Assembly (NCBI RefSeq): GCF_003312875.1
Contig: NZ_CP015163.1
Coordinates: 6,882,001-6,946,000, forward strand
Reading direction: 5' to 3'
DNA from: Amycolatopsis albispora
GTDB lineage: Bacteria; Actinomycetota; Actinomycetes; Mycobacteriales; Pseudonocardiaceae
Length of the DNA: 64,000 nt
A model generated the notes under the pieces. It was not told the origin of the DNA. It worked only from the letters and a program-made list of their open reading frames with translations, and did not search any database. This document shows, piece after piece, positions 34,294 to 42,599 of the stretch. Numbering within the stretch: position 1 is the stretch's first letter; every line of letters starts with the position of its first letter. The position numbers and the translations under genes were made by a program.

Positions 34294-36138
34294 ATGTCCC
34301 GACGAATGCTCGCCGCGCTGGCGGCGGCGCTGACCATGCTGGGGCTGGTGGTGGTGCCGGCGTCGGCGTCGTCGCCAGTGGCCGCCGCGGCCCAGACGCT
34401 GACCTGGACCTCGGATGAGAACGTCACCCACTACACCTCCGCCCCCACCACCGCGGTGGCCGGCGAGACCACCATCGTCTTCGAGAACAGCGCGGCGACC
34501 GGGAACGACACCGGGATGCTCCACACGCTGACCTTCGACACCTCCACGCCCGGGTACAACCACGACGCCCAGGTGAACATCACGGCGAGCCCGACCGACG
34601 CGAACAACGGCCGCCACGAGCTCACGGTGAACCTGACGCCGGGCAAGTACCGGTACTTCTGCGCGCTGCCGGGGCACAGCTCCATGCAGGGCGAGTTCGT
34701 GGTCACCGAAGGCGGTGGCGGGGAGGACACCACGCCGCCGGTGGTCACCGCGAAGGTGACCGGCACGCAGGACGCCGACGGCAACTACGTCGGCTCGGCG
34801 GCGGTCGAACTGTCCGCCACGGACGACAACTCCGGCGTGGACAAGGTCGAGTACCAGCTCGACGGCGGCGCGTGGACCGCCTACACCGCACCGGTGGTGG
34901 TCTCCACGCCGGGCGCGCACATGGTCCACTACCGCGCGACCGACAAGGCGGGCAACACCTCCGCCGAAGGCATGGCGTCGTTCACCGTCGTCGAGGACGG
35001 CGGTGGCGGTGACACCACACCGCCGGTCGTCACCGCGAAGGTGACCGGCACGCAGGATCCCGACGGCAACTACGTCGGTTCCGCTTCGGTGGAACTGTCC
35101 GCCACGGACGAGGGTTCCGGCGTCGACAAGGTGGAGTACCAGCTCGACGGTGGTGCGTGGACCGCTTACACCGCACCGGTGGTGGTCTCCACGCCGGGCG
35201 CGCACATGCTGCACCACCGCGCGACCGACAAGGCGGGCAACACCTCGGCCGAAGGCATGGCGCACTTCACCGTCGTCGAAGAGGGCGGCGGCGAGGACAC
35301 CACACCGCCGGTGGTCGCCGCGGTCATCGAGGGCACGCAGAACTCCGAGGGTGCCTACGTCGGCTCGGCTTCGGTCAAGCTGAACGCCACCGACGAGGGT
35401 TCGGGCGTGGACAAGGTGGAGTACGCGCTCGACGGCGGCGCGTGGACCGCTTACACGGCACCGGTTCCGGTGACCGCGCTCGGCGAGCACACGGTGAAGT
35501 TCCGTGCCACGGACAAGGCGGGCAACGCCTCCGCCGAGGGCTCGTCCGCGTTCACCATCGTCGAGGGCAGCGGGGACGTCGAGCCGCCCAAGACCTCGAT
35601 GGCGGTGACCGGGGTGCAGAACTCGAACTGGGCCTACGTGGACAAGGCGACGGTGACGCTGACCGCCACCGACACCGGATCCGGCGTGGACAAGGTCGAG
35701 TACCAGCTGAACGGGACCGCGTGGGCCGCCTACACCGCGCCGCTCGAGGTGACCGCGGTCGGCACGCACACGGTCACGTACCGGGCGTCGGACAAGGAAG
35801 GCAACGTGGCCGACGCGCGCACCGGCACGTTCACCGTGGTCAAGGGCGGTTCCGGGCCGGGGCAGGACGTCTGCCCGGATTCGGACCTGCGGGCGACGGT
35901 GATCATCGGCGGCATCGACAGCCAGGTGAAGAACGTGGACATCGGCAACGGCTGCACGATCAACGACGTGATCGCCGAGAACGCCGAGTACGCGACGCAC
36001 ACCAAGTTCGTGCGGCACGTGAAGGCGGTGACCAGGGAACTGGTCACCAACGGCGTGATCACCAGCGATCAGCGGGACCGGATCGTCACCGCGGCGATCA
36101 ACTCGGACGTCGGCACGCAGACCGCGAAGGCCGTCTGA
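34294..36138 (+). CDS. Secreted cupredoxin with four Ig-like repeats and a two-Cys C-terminal module
   Basis: A 614-residue exported protein. After the signal (about 1-33), residues 34-140 form a plastocyanin-like copper domain with ligands His in MLHTLTF and Cys, His and Met in YFCALPGHSSM. Four repeats of about 94 residues start near 144, 240, 335 and 428, each with TGxxSGVDKVEYxLDGxAW and YTAP motifs, of the OmpL47/Ig-like kind. Residues 525-614 are a module also found inside the preceding protein. It starts 70 bases after that gene. It may ferry electrons from a sugar oxidase to the laccase; that is inference. Confidence 0.88.
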   Translation: MSRRMLAALAAALTMLGLVVVPASASSPVAAAAQTLTWTSDENVTHYTSAPTTAVAGETTIVFENSAATGNDTGMLHTLTFDTSTPGYNHDAQVNITASPTDANNGRHELTVNLTPGKYRYFCALPGHSSMQGEFVVTEGGGGEDTTPPVVTAKVTGTQDADGNYVGSAAVELSATDDNSGVDKVEYQLDGGAWTAYTAPVVVSTPGAHMVHYRATDKAGNTSAEGMASFTVVEDGGGGDTTPPVVTAKVTGTQDPDGNYVGSASVELSATDEGSGVDKVEYQLDGGAWTAYTAPVVVSTPGAHMLHHRATDKAGNTSAEGMAHFTVVEEGGGEDTTPPVVAAVIEGTQNSEGAYVGSASVKLNATDEGSGVDKVEYALDGGAWTAYTAPVPVTALGEHTVKFRATDKAGNASAEGSSAFTIVEGSGDVEPPKTSMAVTGVQNSNWAYVDKATVTLTATDTGSGVDKVEYQLNGTAWAAYTAPLEVTAVGTHTVTYRASDKEGNVADARTGTFTVVKGGSGPGQDVCPDSDLRATVIIGGIDSQVKNVDIGNGCTINDVIAENAEYATHTKFVRHVKAVTRELVTNGVITSDQRDRIVTAAINSDVGTQTAKAV

Positions 36139-36160
36139 GTTCTTCTGAGTTCTTCCTGAT

Positions 36161-36194
36161 CCGTGGGTGCGTAGGGTTTCCTACGCACCCACGG
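36161..36194. terminator. Bidirectional terminator overlapping the Hsp70 stop codon
   Basis: A perfect 15-base stem (36161-36175 with 36180-36194) around GTTT, followed by TCGTTTTCC on the plus strand. It ends the secreted redox operon. The right arm also encodes the last residues (TVGA) and TAG stop of the convergent Hsp70 gene. TGAGTTCTTC is duplicated just before it (about 36136-36155). Confidence 0.85.
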
Positions 36195-37785
36195 TCGTTT
36201 TCCAGGCCTGGTGGACCACTTGCATCGACGGGCTGTGGTCGGTGCCGGGGCCGAAGAAGGCGCACACCGAGTTGGTGGCGGTGTACCAGAGCACGGTGTT
36301 CCCGCTGTCCGCGGTGATGTCGTGCGCCTTGCCGCGCAGGCCGCCCTCGCTCCAGTCCTGTTCGCTCAGCCACTGCGCGCCGGGGAGTTCGAGGAACTCC
36401 TGGCTCAGCTGCTGGCAGGTCTGCGGGCTGTCCGACGACAGGTAGTTCGCGAAGTAGGCGACACCGTCGATCTCGAACCGGCAGCGCACGTGGTTGCGGG
36501 CCGAATAGAGGTCGCCCTGGCTGGCGGTGCCCATGGCGTTGACGCAGTCGGCGGCTTTCGCGGCGGCCGGTCCGGCGAAGGCGATCAGGTCCTGGTCGTC
36601 GCGGAAGGCCGCGGGCGCCGGGCTGGGTGGCGCCGAGGACGGCCCGGCCACCGCGGTGCCGACGGTGTCCGGGCGCAGCAGGACCGCCGCGGTCACGCCG
36701 CCTGCGGCCAGCAGGGCGGCCACCACGATCGCCGCCGCCACCGGCTTCTTCTTGGCTTCGGGCTGGCGAACGGGCACGGGCGGACGGACTCCGTGTGGTG
36801 GGTGGGTCCACTGTGGACTCGCGGGTCCCAGTGCGCCCAGTGCCACGCAGGTTTCCGGCGAGTCGACGATGGTCGGCAGCACGCCGAGGCGCTGGTTGAT
36901 CAGCCGCGCCACCAGCGGCATGCGGGTGGCCCCGCCGACCAGGTGGATCGCGGTGAGCGGCGTCGAACCGGCGGTTTCCGCGAGCAGCTCGACCGCCCGC
37001 CGCAGCGCCGGTTCGACCAGGGTTTCCAGCTCCTGCCGGGTGACGTGCGCGTCGGGCAGCGGCTCGGGCAGCGGGATGTCGGTCTGCGCGTACTGCGACA
37101 ACGCTTCCTTGCCCGCCCGCACGTCCTCGGCGAGCATCCTGGCCGCGCGCAGGTCCTGGTGCTGGTGCACGCCGAGGTGGTCCAGCAGCAGCTGGTCGAG
37201 GTCGCGGCCGCCGAAGTCGGGCAGGCCAGCCTCGGCGAGCACGTCCCAGCCGGTGGCCGTCCGCCGCAGGACCGCGACGTCGGTGGTGCCGCCGCCCATG
37301 TCGAACACCGCGACCGCCTGCCCCGGCGGAACGTCGGCGCCCTGGGACGCGGCCGCGACCGGCTCGGCGACCAACCGCACGTCACCGTGCCAACCGGCTT
37401 CGCGCGCGGCGGCCAGCAGAACCGCGCGGCGCGTGCTGTACCAGTCGGCCGGATGGGTGAGCACCACGCGGTCGGGTGCGGGGGCTTCGGCGGCGACCCG
37501 GCGCAGGACCGCCGCGATCAGCGAGACCACCGGCACGGCGGCGTCGCCGAGCAGCACCTCACCGTCGTCCACGCGCTCCTTCGGATGGGGTTCGAACCGC
37601 GCCGGATCCAGACGCGCGCCGCGGATCGCTTCGCGGCCGACCACCAGGCCGCCGTCACGGCCGCGCAGCACCGCCGACGGCAGCACCGGCCACCCGTCGA
37701 ACAACAGCAGCCGGGCCGGTCCGCCGCCGGTCCGCAGTGCGGCCACGGTGTTGGACGTCCCGAAGTCGACAGCGAGTTCTCGCAC
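36181..37785 (-). CDS. Membrane-anchored Hsp70-family protein with ectodomain
   Basis: A 534-residue protein. Residues 1-340 are an Hsp70/actin ATPase domain: AVDFGTSNTVAALR (phosphate 1), VAVFDMGGGTTDVAVL (phosphate 2) and AIHLVGGATRMPLV (adenosine). The substrate-binding domain of DnaK is absent. Instead, a basic Pro-rich linker leads to one membrane helix (AAAIVVAALLAAGGVTAAVLL) and an outside domain of about 150 residues with four Cys (KAADCVN, VRCRFE, QTCQQL, SVCAFF) that can form two disulfides. It follows the TIM-barrel gene by 27 bases on the same strand. An ATP-driven signal across the membrane is possible; the partner is unknown. Confidence 0.85.
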   Translation of the reverse strand: MRELAVDFGTSNTVAALRTGGGPARLLLFDGWPVLPSAVLRGRDGGLVVGREAIRGARLDPARFEPHPKERVDDGEVLLGDAAVPVVSLIAAVLRRVAAEAPAPDRVVLTHPADWYSTRRAVLLAAAREAGWHGDVRLVAEPVAAASQGADVPPGQAVAVFDMGGGTTDVAVLRRTATGWDVLAEAGLPDFGGRDLDQLLLDHLGVHQHQDLRAARMLAEDVRAGKEALSQYAQTDIPLPEPLPDAHVTRQELETLVEPALRRAVELLAETAGSTPLTAIHLVGGATRMPLVARLINQRLGVLPTIVDSPETCVALGALGPASPQWTHPPHGVRPPVPVRQPEAKKKPVAAAIVVAALLAAGGVTAAVLLRPDTVGTAVAGPSSAPPSPAPAAFRDDQDLIAFAGPAAAKAADCVNAMGTASQGDLYSARNHVRCRFEIDGVAYFANYLSSDSPQTCQQLSQEFLELPGAQWLSEQDWSEGGLRGKAHDITADSGNTVLWYTATNSVCAFFGPGTDHSPSMQVVHQAWKTTVGA

Positions 37786-37812
37786 GGCGCGACGGTACTG
37801 AGCCGATGGTCG

Positions 37813-38772
37813 TCAGGAGGCCGTTGTGGCCGAATAGCGATGTGCCACTTCGGTGAACGCCGCCTTGGGGTGGTGCGTGCCGTCCGCGGTCACCTTCACC
37901 ACGCCGAACCCGGCCATGTCGAGGTCGTGCTCGGGATCGTCGGGGTGGTGCGGGAAGTCCGGCATCCAGTAGGTGAACACAAAGGCGCCGTGCACGCCCG
38001 CGCGTTCGTAGAGGTCGATCAGTTCGCCCAGGTAGGCGGCCTGCGTGTGCTCGTCGCGCCGGTGGCCCTTCCGGATGCGCGGTGGGGTGGCGAACCAGTT
38101 GACGATGAGGAACGAGGCGGGGCCGCGACGGTCGGCGCCGGTGAACGCGCCGCAGCCGAACTCGGTGATGACGACCGGTTTGCTGGTGCACTGGACGAGT
38201 TCGCGCAGCCGCCGTTCGTAGGCCGCCGGGTCGGCGCCCATCCGGTAGAGGTTGACGCCGACCAGGTCGAACGGCGACCAGTCGACCTGCTCCCAGTACC
38301 CGGCCGCGTAGGTGATCGGGCCGTGGAAGGCACCGCGGGCGACGGCCACCGAGCGGGCGAGGAGGCGGTTGAGCACACGCGTGATCCGGCGGTCGAACAA
38401 CCTTCGCCAGCGGATCAACACCTGGAGACGGATGAATTCGCGCGGACCGGGAAGCATGCCGGACAGGCGCAGCGAGTACTCGCAGCCCACCACCAGGGTG
38501 ACCCGGCCCGGATACCGCTTGCGCAGCGCCTCGGCGCCGGTCGCGGTCTCGGCGATCCAGGCGAGGACCTCGTCGAAGGGCCGGTCGCCGAGCTGCGGTT
38601 CGAGCCACACGTCGAGCCCGAGGTCCAGCGCCCGTTCGGCGGCGGCGAGCTGGGCCGCGCTGTCGGTGCCCGCCAGCAACACCGTGGTGCAGTGGAGTTC
38701 TTCGCGGATGACCCGCAGGTCCTCGGCCGGGTCACGCTCACCCACGGTGTACGAAATGCCCCGGATGTCCAT
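37813..38772 (-). CDS. Glycoside-hydrolase-like TIM-barrel protein
   Basis: A 319-residue protein without signal peptide. Repeated strand-helix units, FDLVGVNLYRMGAD and KPVVITEFGCGAF, resemble GH-A clan enzymes, with Glu in TEFG where the nucleophile would be. The first strand MDIRGISYTVGERDPAEDLRVIREEL and the closing YWMPDFPH block fit such a barrel. An acid/base Glu after strand 4 is not evident (VGCEYSL is a candidate). Function is unknown. It is divergent from a TetR gene and upstream of the membrane Hsp70, with which it is probably cotranscribed. Confidence 0.65.
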   Translation of the reverse strand: MDIRGISYTVGERDPAEDLRVIREELHCTTVLLAGTDSAAQLAAAERALDLGLDVWLEPQLGDRPFDEVLAWIAETATGAEALRKRYPGRVTLVVGCEYSLRLSGMLPGPREFIRLQVLIRWRRLFDRRITRVLNRLLARSVAVARGAFHGPITYAAGYWEQVDWSPFDLVGVNLYRMGADPAAYERRLRELVQCTSKPVVITEFGCGAFTGADRRGPASFLIVNWFATPPRIRKGHRRDEHTQAAYLGELIDLYERAGVHGAFVFTYWMPDFPHHPDDPEHDLDMAGFGVVKVTADGTHHPKAAFTEVAHRYSATTAS

Positions 38773-38816
38773 GTAAAGCAGAGTACCTGCTCTAGTAATG
38801 GGTTATCCTGGTGCCG

Positions 38817-39413
38817 ATGCGCACCGTCAATCCCGAGGAGCACGCCCGCAAGCGAGCCCGGATCCTCGAAGCCGCCGCCCAGGAGTTCGCGCTGGCCGGG
38901 CTGGAGGGCACCTCGACCGCGGACATCTGCCGTCGCGCGGGCATCGGCTCCGGCACGCTGTTCCACTACTTCCCGACGAAGCGGGACATCTTCCACGCGC
39001 TGTTCAGCGACGACCTGGCACGCAACGCGGAGGTGTGCGAGCGGGCGCTGGCCGCCGACGACCCGGCCGACGGGCTGCGCCAGGTGACCGAGCACCTGAT
39101 GGCCGACCTCGCCGACCCGCTGGTGCCCGGCCTGATGGCGGCCGCGTTGCTGCAGATCAACCAGGACGAGGAGTTCGCCGAGCTGGTCGCGGCGGACGAG
39201 CTGCGCATCCGCGCCACGCTCACCGAACTGCTCGCGCGAATGGACCCGTCGCGGCTGGCCTTCGCGCCGGACAGGGTGGCTTCGTGGATTCAGCGCGTCG
39301 CGGACGCCACCTATCTCGCCGCCGACGAAGAGGGCTTCAACGCGGCGGAACAGCTGGCGGAATTCCGCCAGCTCCTCACCTGGCTCACCGGCGGCTCCCT
39401 CACGACTGGCTGA
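38817..39413 (+). CDS. TetR-family regulator
   Basis: A 198-residue TetR protein with HTH GTSTADICRRAGIGSGTLFHYFPTKRDIFHALF. The gene is divergent from the TIM-barrel gene; the 44-base gap holds AGAGTACCTGCTCT (about 38769-38782), a weak inverted repeat next to AGTAAT, a possible -10 element. It probably represses itself and the TIM-barrel/Hsp70 pair. The ATG at 38817 is preferred over an in-frame GTG at 38811. Its 3' end overlaps the convergent DedA gene by 14 bases. Confidence 0.85.
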   Translation: MRTVNPEEHARKRARILEAAAQEFALAGLEGTSTADICRRAGIGSGTLFHYFPTKRDIFHALFSDDLARNAEVCERALAADDPADGLRQVTEHLMADLADPLVPGLMAAALLQINQDEEFAELVAADELRIRATLTELLARMDPSRLAFAPDRVASWIQRVADATYLAADEEGFNAAEQLAEFRQLLTWLTGGSLTTG

Positions 39414-40029
39414 CTTTGCCGCGGTCCCGTCGCGTGTAGTGCCGCCGGGTCACTTCGACCACGGCGACCGTCGCCAGGCCGATGCCGAACGCGACCAGCA
39501 GGCCCATCGCCGGCTTGCCCGCGAAGCTCGCCCCGCCCAGGTAGCCGACCAGCACGCTGTACCCCGCCCAGATCGACGCCCCGAGCGCGTCCAGCGCGAC
39601 GAACCGCCGCAGCGGGTACCGCAGGCTGCCGGTGGCCAGGCCGACCGCGACCCGTCCACCGGGCAGGTACCGCCCGGCGATGATCAGCGTGGTGCCGTGC
39701 CTGGCCAGCTTGTCCCGCACCCACGCGTACCGCCGCCGCCCGCGTTCGCCGCGTTGCAGGCGCGCGACCGCACGCGGGCCCGCCCGGCGGCCGATGCCGT
39801 GGCTCAGGCAGTCGCCGGCCAGCGCCCCGGCCGCCGCCAGCACGGCCAGCGCCACCAGGCTCGGTGCGTCCTGGCCCAGCAGCACCGCGACGGTGATCAC
39901 CGTGGTCTCACTGGGCATGAACGGCAGCAGAGCGTCCAAAGCGGACACAAAGAACACCAGCACCCACAGCCACGGCGAACCCAGCGCGCCGGACACCAGC
40001 GCGGCGAACGAGTTCAGGAGATCAAGCAT
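39400..40029 (-). CDS. DedA-family membrane protein
   Basis: A 209-residue integral membrane protein of the DedA/VTT family, whose members move lipids such as undecaprenyl phosphate or phosphatidylethanolamine across the membrane. It has the re-entrant motif ALLPFMPSETTVITVAVLLG with the conserved Glu, and HGTTLIIAGRYLPGGRVAVGLATG with the conserved GR. Its ATG at 40029 lies inside the end of the acyltransferase gene (16-base overlap), so the two are translationally linked. It is the last gene of the lipid operon. Confidence 0.88.
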   Translation of the reverse strand: MLDLLNSFAALVSGALGSPWLWVLVFFVSALDALLPFMPSETTVITVAVLLGQDAPSLVALAVLAAAGALAGDCLSHGIGRRAGPRAVARLQRGERGRRRYAWVRDKLARHGTTLIIAGRYLPGGRVAVGLATGSLRYPLRRFVALDALGASIWAGYSVLVGYLGGASFAGKPAMGLLVAFGIGLATVAVVEVTRRHYTRRDRGKVSQS

Positions 40030-40730
40030 GGGCGCTGGGCCAGTGCGGCGAGGCGGCGCCGGTCCCCGAACGGGGCCAGCGGCGGGCTGGAGCTGATCCG
40101 GACGCCGAGAGCACGGGCGCGCAGCACCCGGCGCAGCGAAGTGACCACGGTGTCGTCGCCGACAAACGCGGGCACGGTACTGGGGAATTCGCCCTGCCAG
40201 TAGGAAATGTGCACCGGCTGGACCGGCGCGCCCGCGTCCAGCGCCGCCTGGAAGGCCGCCCGGCGGAACGGCACCGAATGCACTCCGCAGCAGGTGGTGG
40301 CCTCCGGGAAGACCATCACGGACCGGCCGGAGCGCAGGGTGTGCGCCAGTTCCGCCACCGTTCCCGGCAGTCCGCGAAGGCTGTGCCGGTCGATGAACCG
40401 GGTCCCGGCGCGCTTTGCCAGCCCGCCGATGAATGGCCACGTGGCCACCTCGCGCTTGGCCACGAACACCGCGTCGGTCACCGCCAGCAACACCGGGATG
40501 TCCAGCCACGAGATGTGGTTGGCGACCACCAGCGTGCCGGGTTCACTTGGGGTGTAAGCGGAATCGTCGAGCGCCACGTCCAGCGCGCGCAACGCGCGCC
40601 ACGACCGGTCACGCAGATCTCCGTGTACCGCGGCGGAAACCAGCCGGGCGGCACGGCGGGCGGAGACGGCGGCGTCGACCGGCGGCAGCGGATCGGTTAT
40701 GCACAGGGGTGTGCACGGGCTGTGGATCAT
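40014..40730 (-). CDS. olsA: Lyso-ornithine-lipid-type acyltransferase (OlsA/PlsC family)
   Basis: A 238-residue acyltransferase with HX4D motif NHISWLD and FPEATTCCGVHSVPFRRAAF, plus FVAKREVATWPFIGGLAKRAGTRFIDR typical for the OlsA branch. It would add the second acyl chain to the lyso-lipid made by the preceding OlsB-like enzyme. Its ATG overlaps the OlsB stop by four bases. FPEATT replaces the FPEGTR of glycerolipid enzymes, which agrees with a non-phosphate acceptor. Confidence 0.78.
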   Translation of the reverse strand: MIHSPCTPLCITDPLPPVDAAVSARRAARLVSAAVHGDLRDRSWRALRALDVALDDSAYTPSEPGTLVVANHISWLDIPVLLAVTDAVFVAKREVATWPFIGGLAKRAGTRFIDRHSLRGLPGTVAELAHTLRSGRSVMVFPEATTCCGVHSVPFRRAAFQAALDAGAPVQPVHISYWQGEFPSTVPAFVGDDTVVTSLRRVLRARALGVRISSSPPLAPFGDRRRLAALAQRPCLIS

Positions 40731-41452
40731 CGCGCCGCACCGAGGAAGTAGCGGAGGTAGCGGTCGTCGATCCGGTCCAGCGGCAGCAGGGTGAAGAAGT
40801 CCGCCACGCCGAAATCCGGGTCGTGCGCGGGTTTTCCGCAGATCCACGCGCCCAGCCGGAGGTAACCCCGCAACAGCGGCGGCACCAGCGCATACGCCGG
40901 ACGGCCGGTGACCGTGGGAATCCACGGCAGGTGCGGCGTCACTTCGTACGGCCCGGCGTGCTTCGCCGACAGGGCCAGCACCGAGGCCGCCGCCAGCCCG
41001 CCGTCGGCGAGCGGAACGGAGGTGCAGCCAGCCAGGTAGCGGTGCCCGGCCAGGTGCGCGTACCGCGCCACGGCTGTCCACATCAGACCGATCACCGCAC
41101 CACCGCGGTGGTCCGGGTGCACGCAGGACCGGCCCAGCTCCACCAGCGAACCACGCAACGGGTCCAGCGCGCCCAACTCGAATTCGCTCTGCGAATACAG
41201 GAAATCACTGCGGCCGGGCGGCAGCAGCCGGTACGTGCCGACCACTTCGCCGGTCGGCTCGTGCTCGACGATCAGGTGGTCGCAGCACCGGTCGAATTCG
41301 TCGGTGTCGAATTCGCCGGCCAGCCGGGCGCCGAGTTCACCGGCGAACACGCGGTGCCGCAGCCGCTGCGCGGCGCGGAGCTGCTCGCCGGTGTGCGCGA
41401 TGGAGGTCGTGTAGACCCCGGCGCGCACGGGTAGCATCGACAAGGAAGACAT
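40727..41452 (-). CDS. olsB: GNAT-type ornithine N-acyltransferase (OlsB-like)
   Basis: A 241-residue protein of the Acetyltransf_5 family that forms 3-hydroxyacyl-ornithine, the first step of ornithine lipid synthesis. It shows QRLRHRVFAGELG, DEFDRCCDHLIV, GTYRLLPP, LVELGRSCVHPDHRGGAVIGLMW, and the late VTPHLPWIPTVTGRPAYALVPPLLRGYLRLGAW block, all matching OlsB. The ATG at 41452 follows AGAGAGG by five bases. It heads a three-gene overlapping operon with olsA and dedA. Ornithine lipids are phosphorus-free membrane lipids; PhoU lies about 19 kb away with no visible link. Confidence 0.82.
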   Translation of the reverse strand: MSSLSMLPVRAGVYTTSIAHTGEQLRAAQRLRHRVFAGELGARLAGEFDTDEFDRCCDHLIVEHEPTGEVVGTYRLLPPGRSDFLYSQSEFELGALDPLRGSLVELGRSCVHPDHRGGAVIGLMWTAVARYAHLAGHRYLAGCTSVPLADGGLAAASVLALSAKHAGPYEVTPHLPWIPTVTGRPAYALVPPLLRGYLRLGAWICGKPAHDPDFGVADFFTLLPLDRIDDRYLRYFLGAAR

Positions 41453-41565
41453 GTGTGCCTCTCTCGGTAACACACGCGCGGATCGTGGTCAGCGCTGCGC
41501 GCGTGCGGTGTCTTCGTCCGGGGTCGCCGAGTTCCCGCTCGGCGGCCCCTTTTTGTGCGGTCTGG

Positions 41566-41808
41566 TTAGTAGTCGACTTCGCGCACCCTCCGTCCCGTTT
41601 CTTCGACGACGCGGCGGATTTCGGCGACTTCGGCGCTGAGGTGTTCCTGGCCCGCCCGCAGCTCGGTGGCCAGTTCGCGGAGCACCCGCTCGCGGCGCGC
41701 CGACACCACCGTGCCGATGATCTTGCTCAGCTGCAGCACCAGCACGATGAGCAGCGTCATGCCGAAGGTGATGGCGACCATCGTGATGGCGGTTTCCTGC
41801 CAGCTCAT
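41566..41808 (-). CDS. Small single-span membrane protein with coiled coil
   Basis: An 80-residue protein with one helix (AITMVAITFGMTLLIVLVLQL) and a charged coiled-coil tail (ARRERVLRELATELRAGQEH to EETGRRVREVDY). Its start overlaps the ArsR-like gene's stop by four bases, so the two are made together. It may sense or tether something at the membrane for that regulator. Not a family I can name. Confidence 0.7.
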   Translation of the reverse strand: MSWQETAITMVAITFGMTLLIVLVLQLSKIIGTVVSARRERVLRELATELRAGQEHLSAEVAEIRRVVEETGRRVREVDY

Positions 41809-42134
41809 CGGTCCTCCCCCGGCCGGTCGGACAGGGTCGGCACCGCGGCGGCGATCACCGCCGGGCTCAGCCGGAGCGTGAATTCCGTGACCTCGAAGTA
41901 CTTCATGAGTTTTCCGTCCTCACCGGTTTCCAGCGTGCCGGTGACGAGCCCCGCCGCTTCCAGCCGCTGGAGGTGCATGTGCAGCAGCGGCCTGCTGATG
42001 CCGAGTTCCCTGGCCAGCCTGCTGACGTACTGGCGGCCACCGGCCAGCGCGCCGAGCACGCGCAGCCGGTGGGGGTTCGCCAGCGCGGTCAGCACGCGCA
42101 GCAGCGCGTCCCCGGTCTCGGGCATCGAGCTCAT
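41805..42134 (-). CDS. ArsR-like winged-helix regulator
   Basis: A 109-residue HTH protein. RVLTALANPHRLRVLGALAGGRQYVSRLARELGISRPLLHMHLQRLEAAGLV is a typical ArsR/HTH_20 recognition region. No metal-binding Cys is present. The downstream partner is a small coiled-coil membrane protein, a pairing seen in several actinomycetes where the DUF-type membrane gene follows the regulator. GAGGGG lies directly before the ATG at 42134, so the ATG at 42125, nine bases further, may be the true start. Confidence 0.8.
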   Translation of the reverse strand: MSSMPETGDALLRVLTALANPHRLRVLGALAGGRQYVSRLARELGISRPLLHMHLQRLEAAGLVTGTLETGEDGKLMKYFEVTEFTLRLSPAVIAAAVPTLSDRPGEDR

Positions 42135-42599
42135 CCCCTCACGTGTAAGGAGAGGCTGACAGGTCCACGGGGGTCGCGGCCATCGCTCGCGGTGGATCTC
42201 CGGGAGAACTCAGGGTTCACCCCTGAGCCGGGCGCGTGTGGGTAGTTCTGCCGTCACCGGGGTTGACGCCGATTACGGCGATCGTACGATACGACCGGAA
42301 AAGCGATCACCAAATCGGGCCTCCTCGTTAGAATGAATTAGTGCGCATTCCTTAAGCGGTCCTACCAGCGGCTTCGCTGATGACCTCGCTCGTTACGCAC
42401 CGACCGGGTGAACCAACTTCTGCCGGTGCTGACGCAGTGTTGACTTACTCGTCAGTACGCCCAGTGCCGATGGTCCGGACGGCTCGGCCGAAACGCCGAA
42501 ATGGCGGATTGGCCACCGGCCCCCCGGCATGCGGGAATATTGCGGCATCCCAAAGCCGATCGGCGCCGGGAAATCGCCCTTGAGAAAGGTTCCTGCTGG
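42135..42599. promoter_or_regulatory. 465-bp region between the ArsR gene and lanKC, with candidate lanthipeptide promoter
   Basis: No gene is supported here. A sigma70-type promoter can be proposed: TTGACG (42263-42268), a 16-base spacer and TACGAT (42285-42290). The -10 element is inside the perfect palindrome ATCGTACGAT (42281-42290), which could be a regulator site. The transcript would have a leader of about 300 bases before the ATG at 42600. GAAAGG at 42583-42588 is the ribosome site. Confidence 0.45.

Noticed and set aside
34153..36018. A 621-codon antisense frame with an apparent internal repeat
   Set aside because: The repeat is only the mirror of the Ig-like repeats in the cupredoxin gene.
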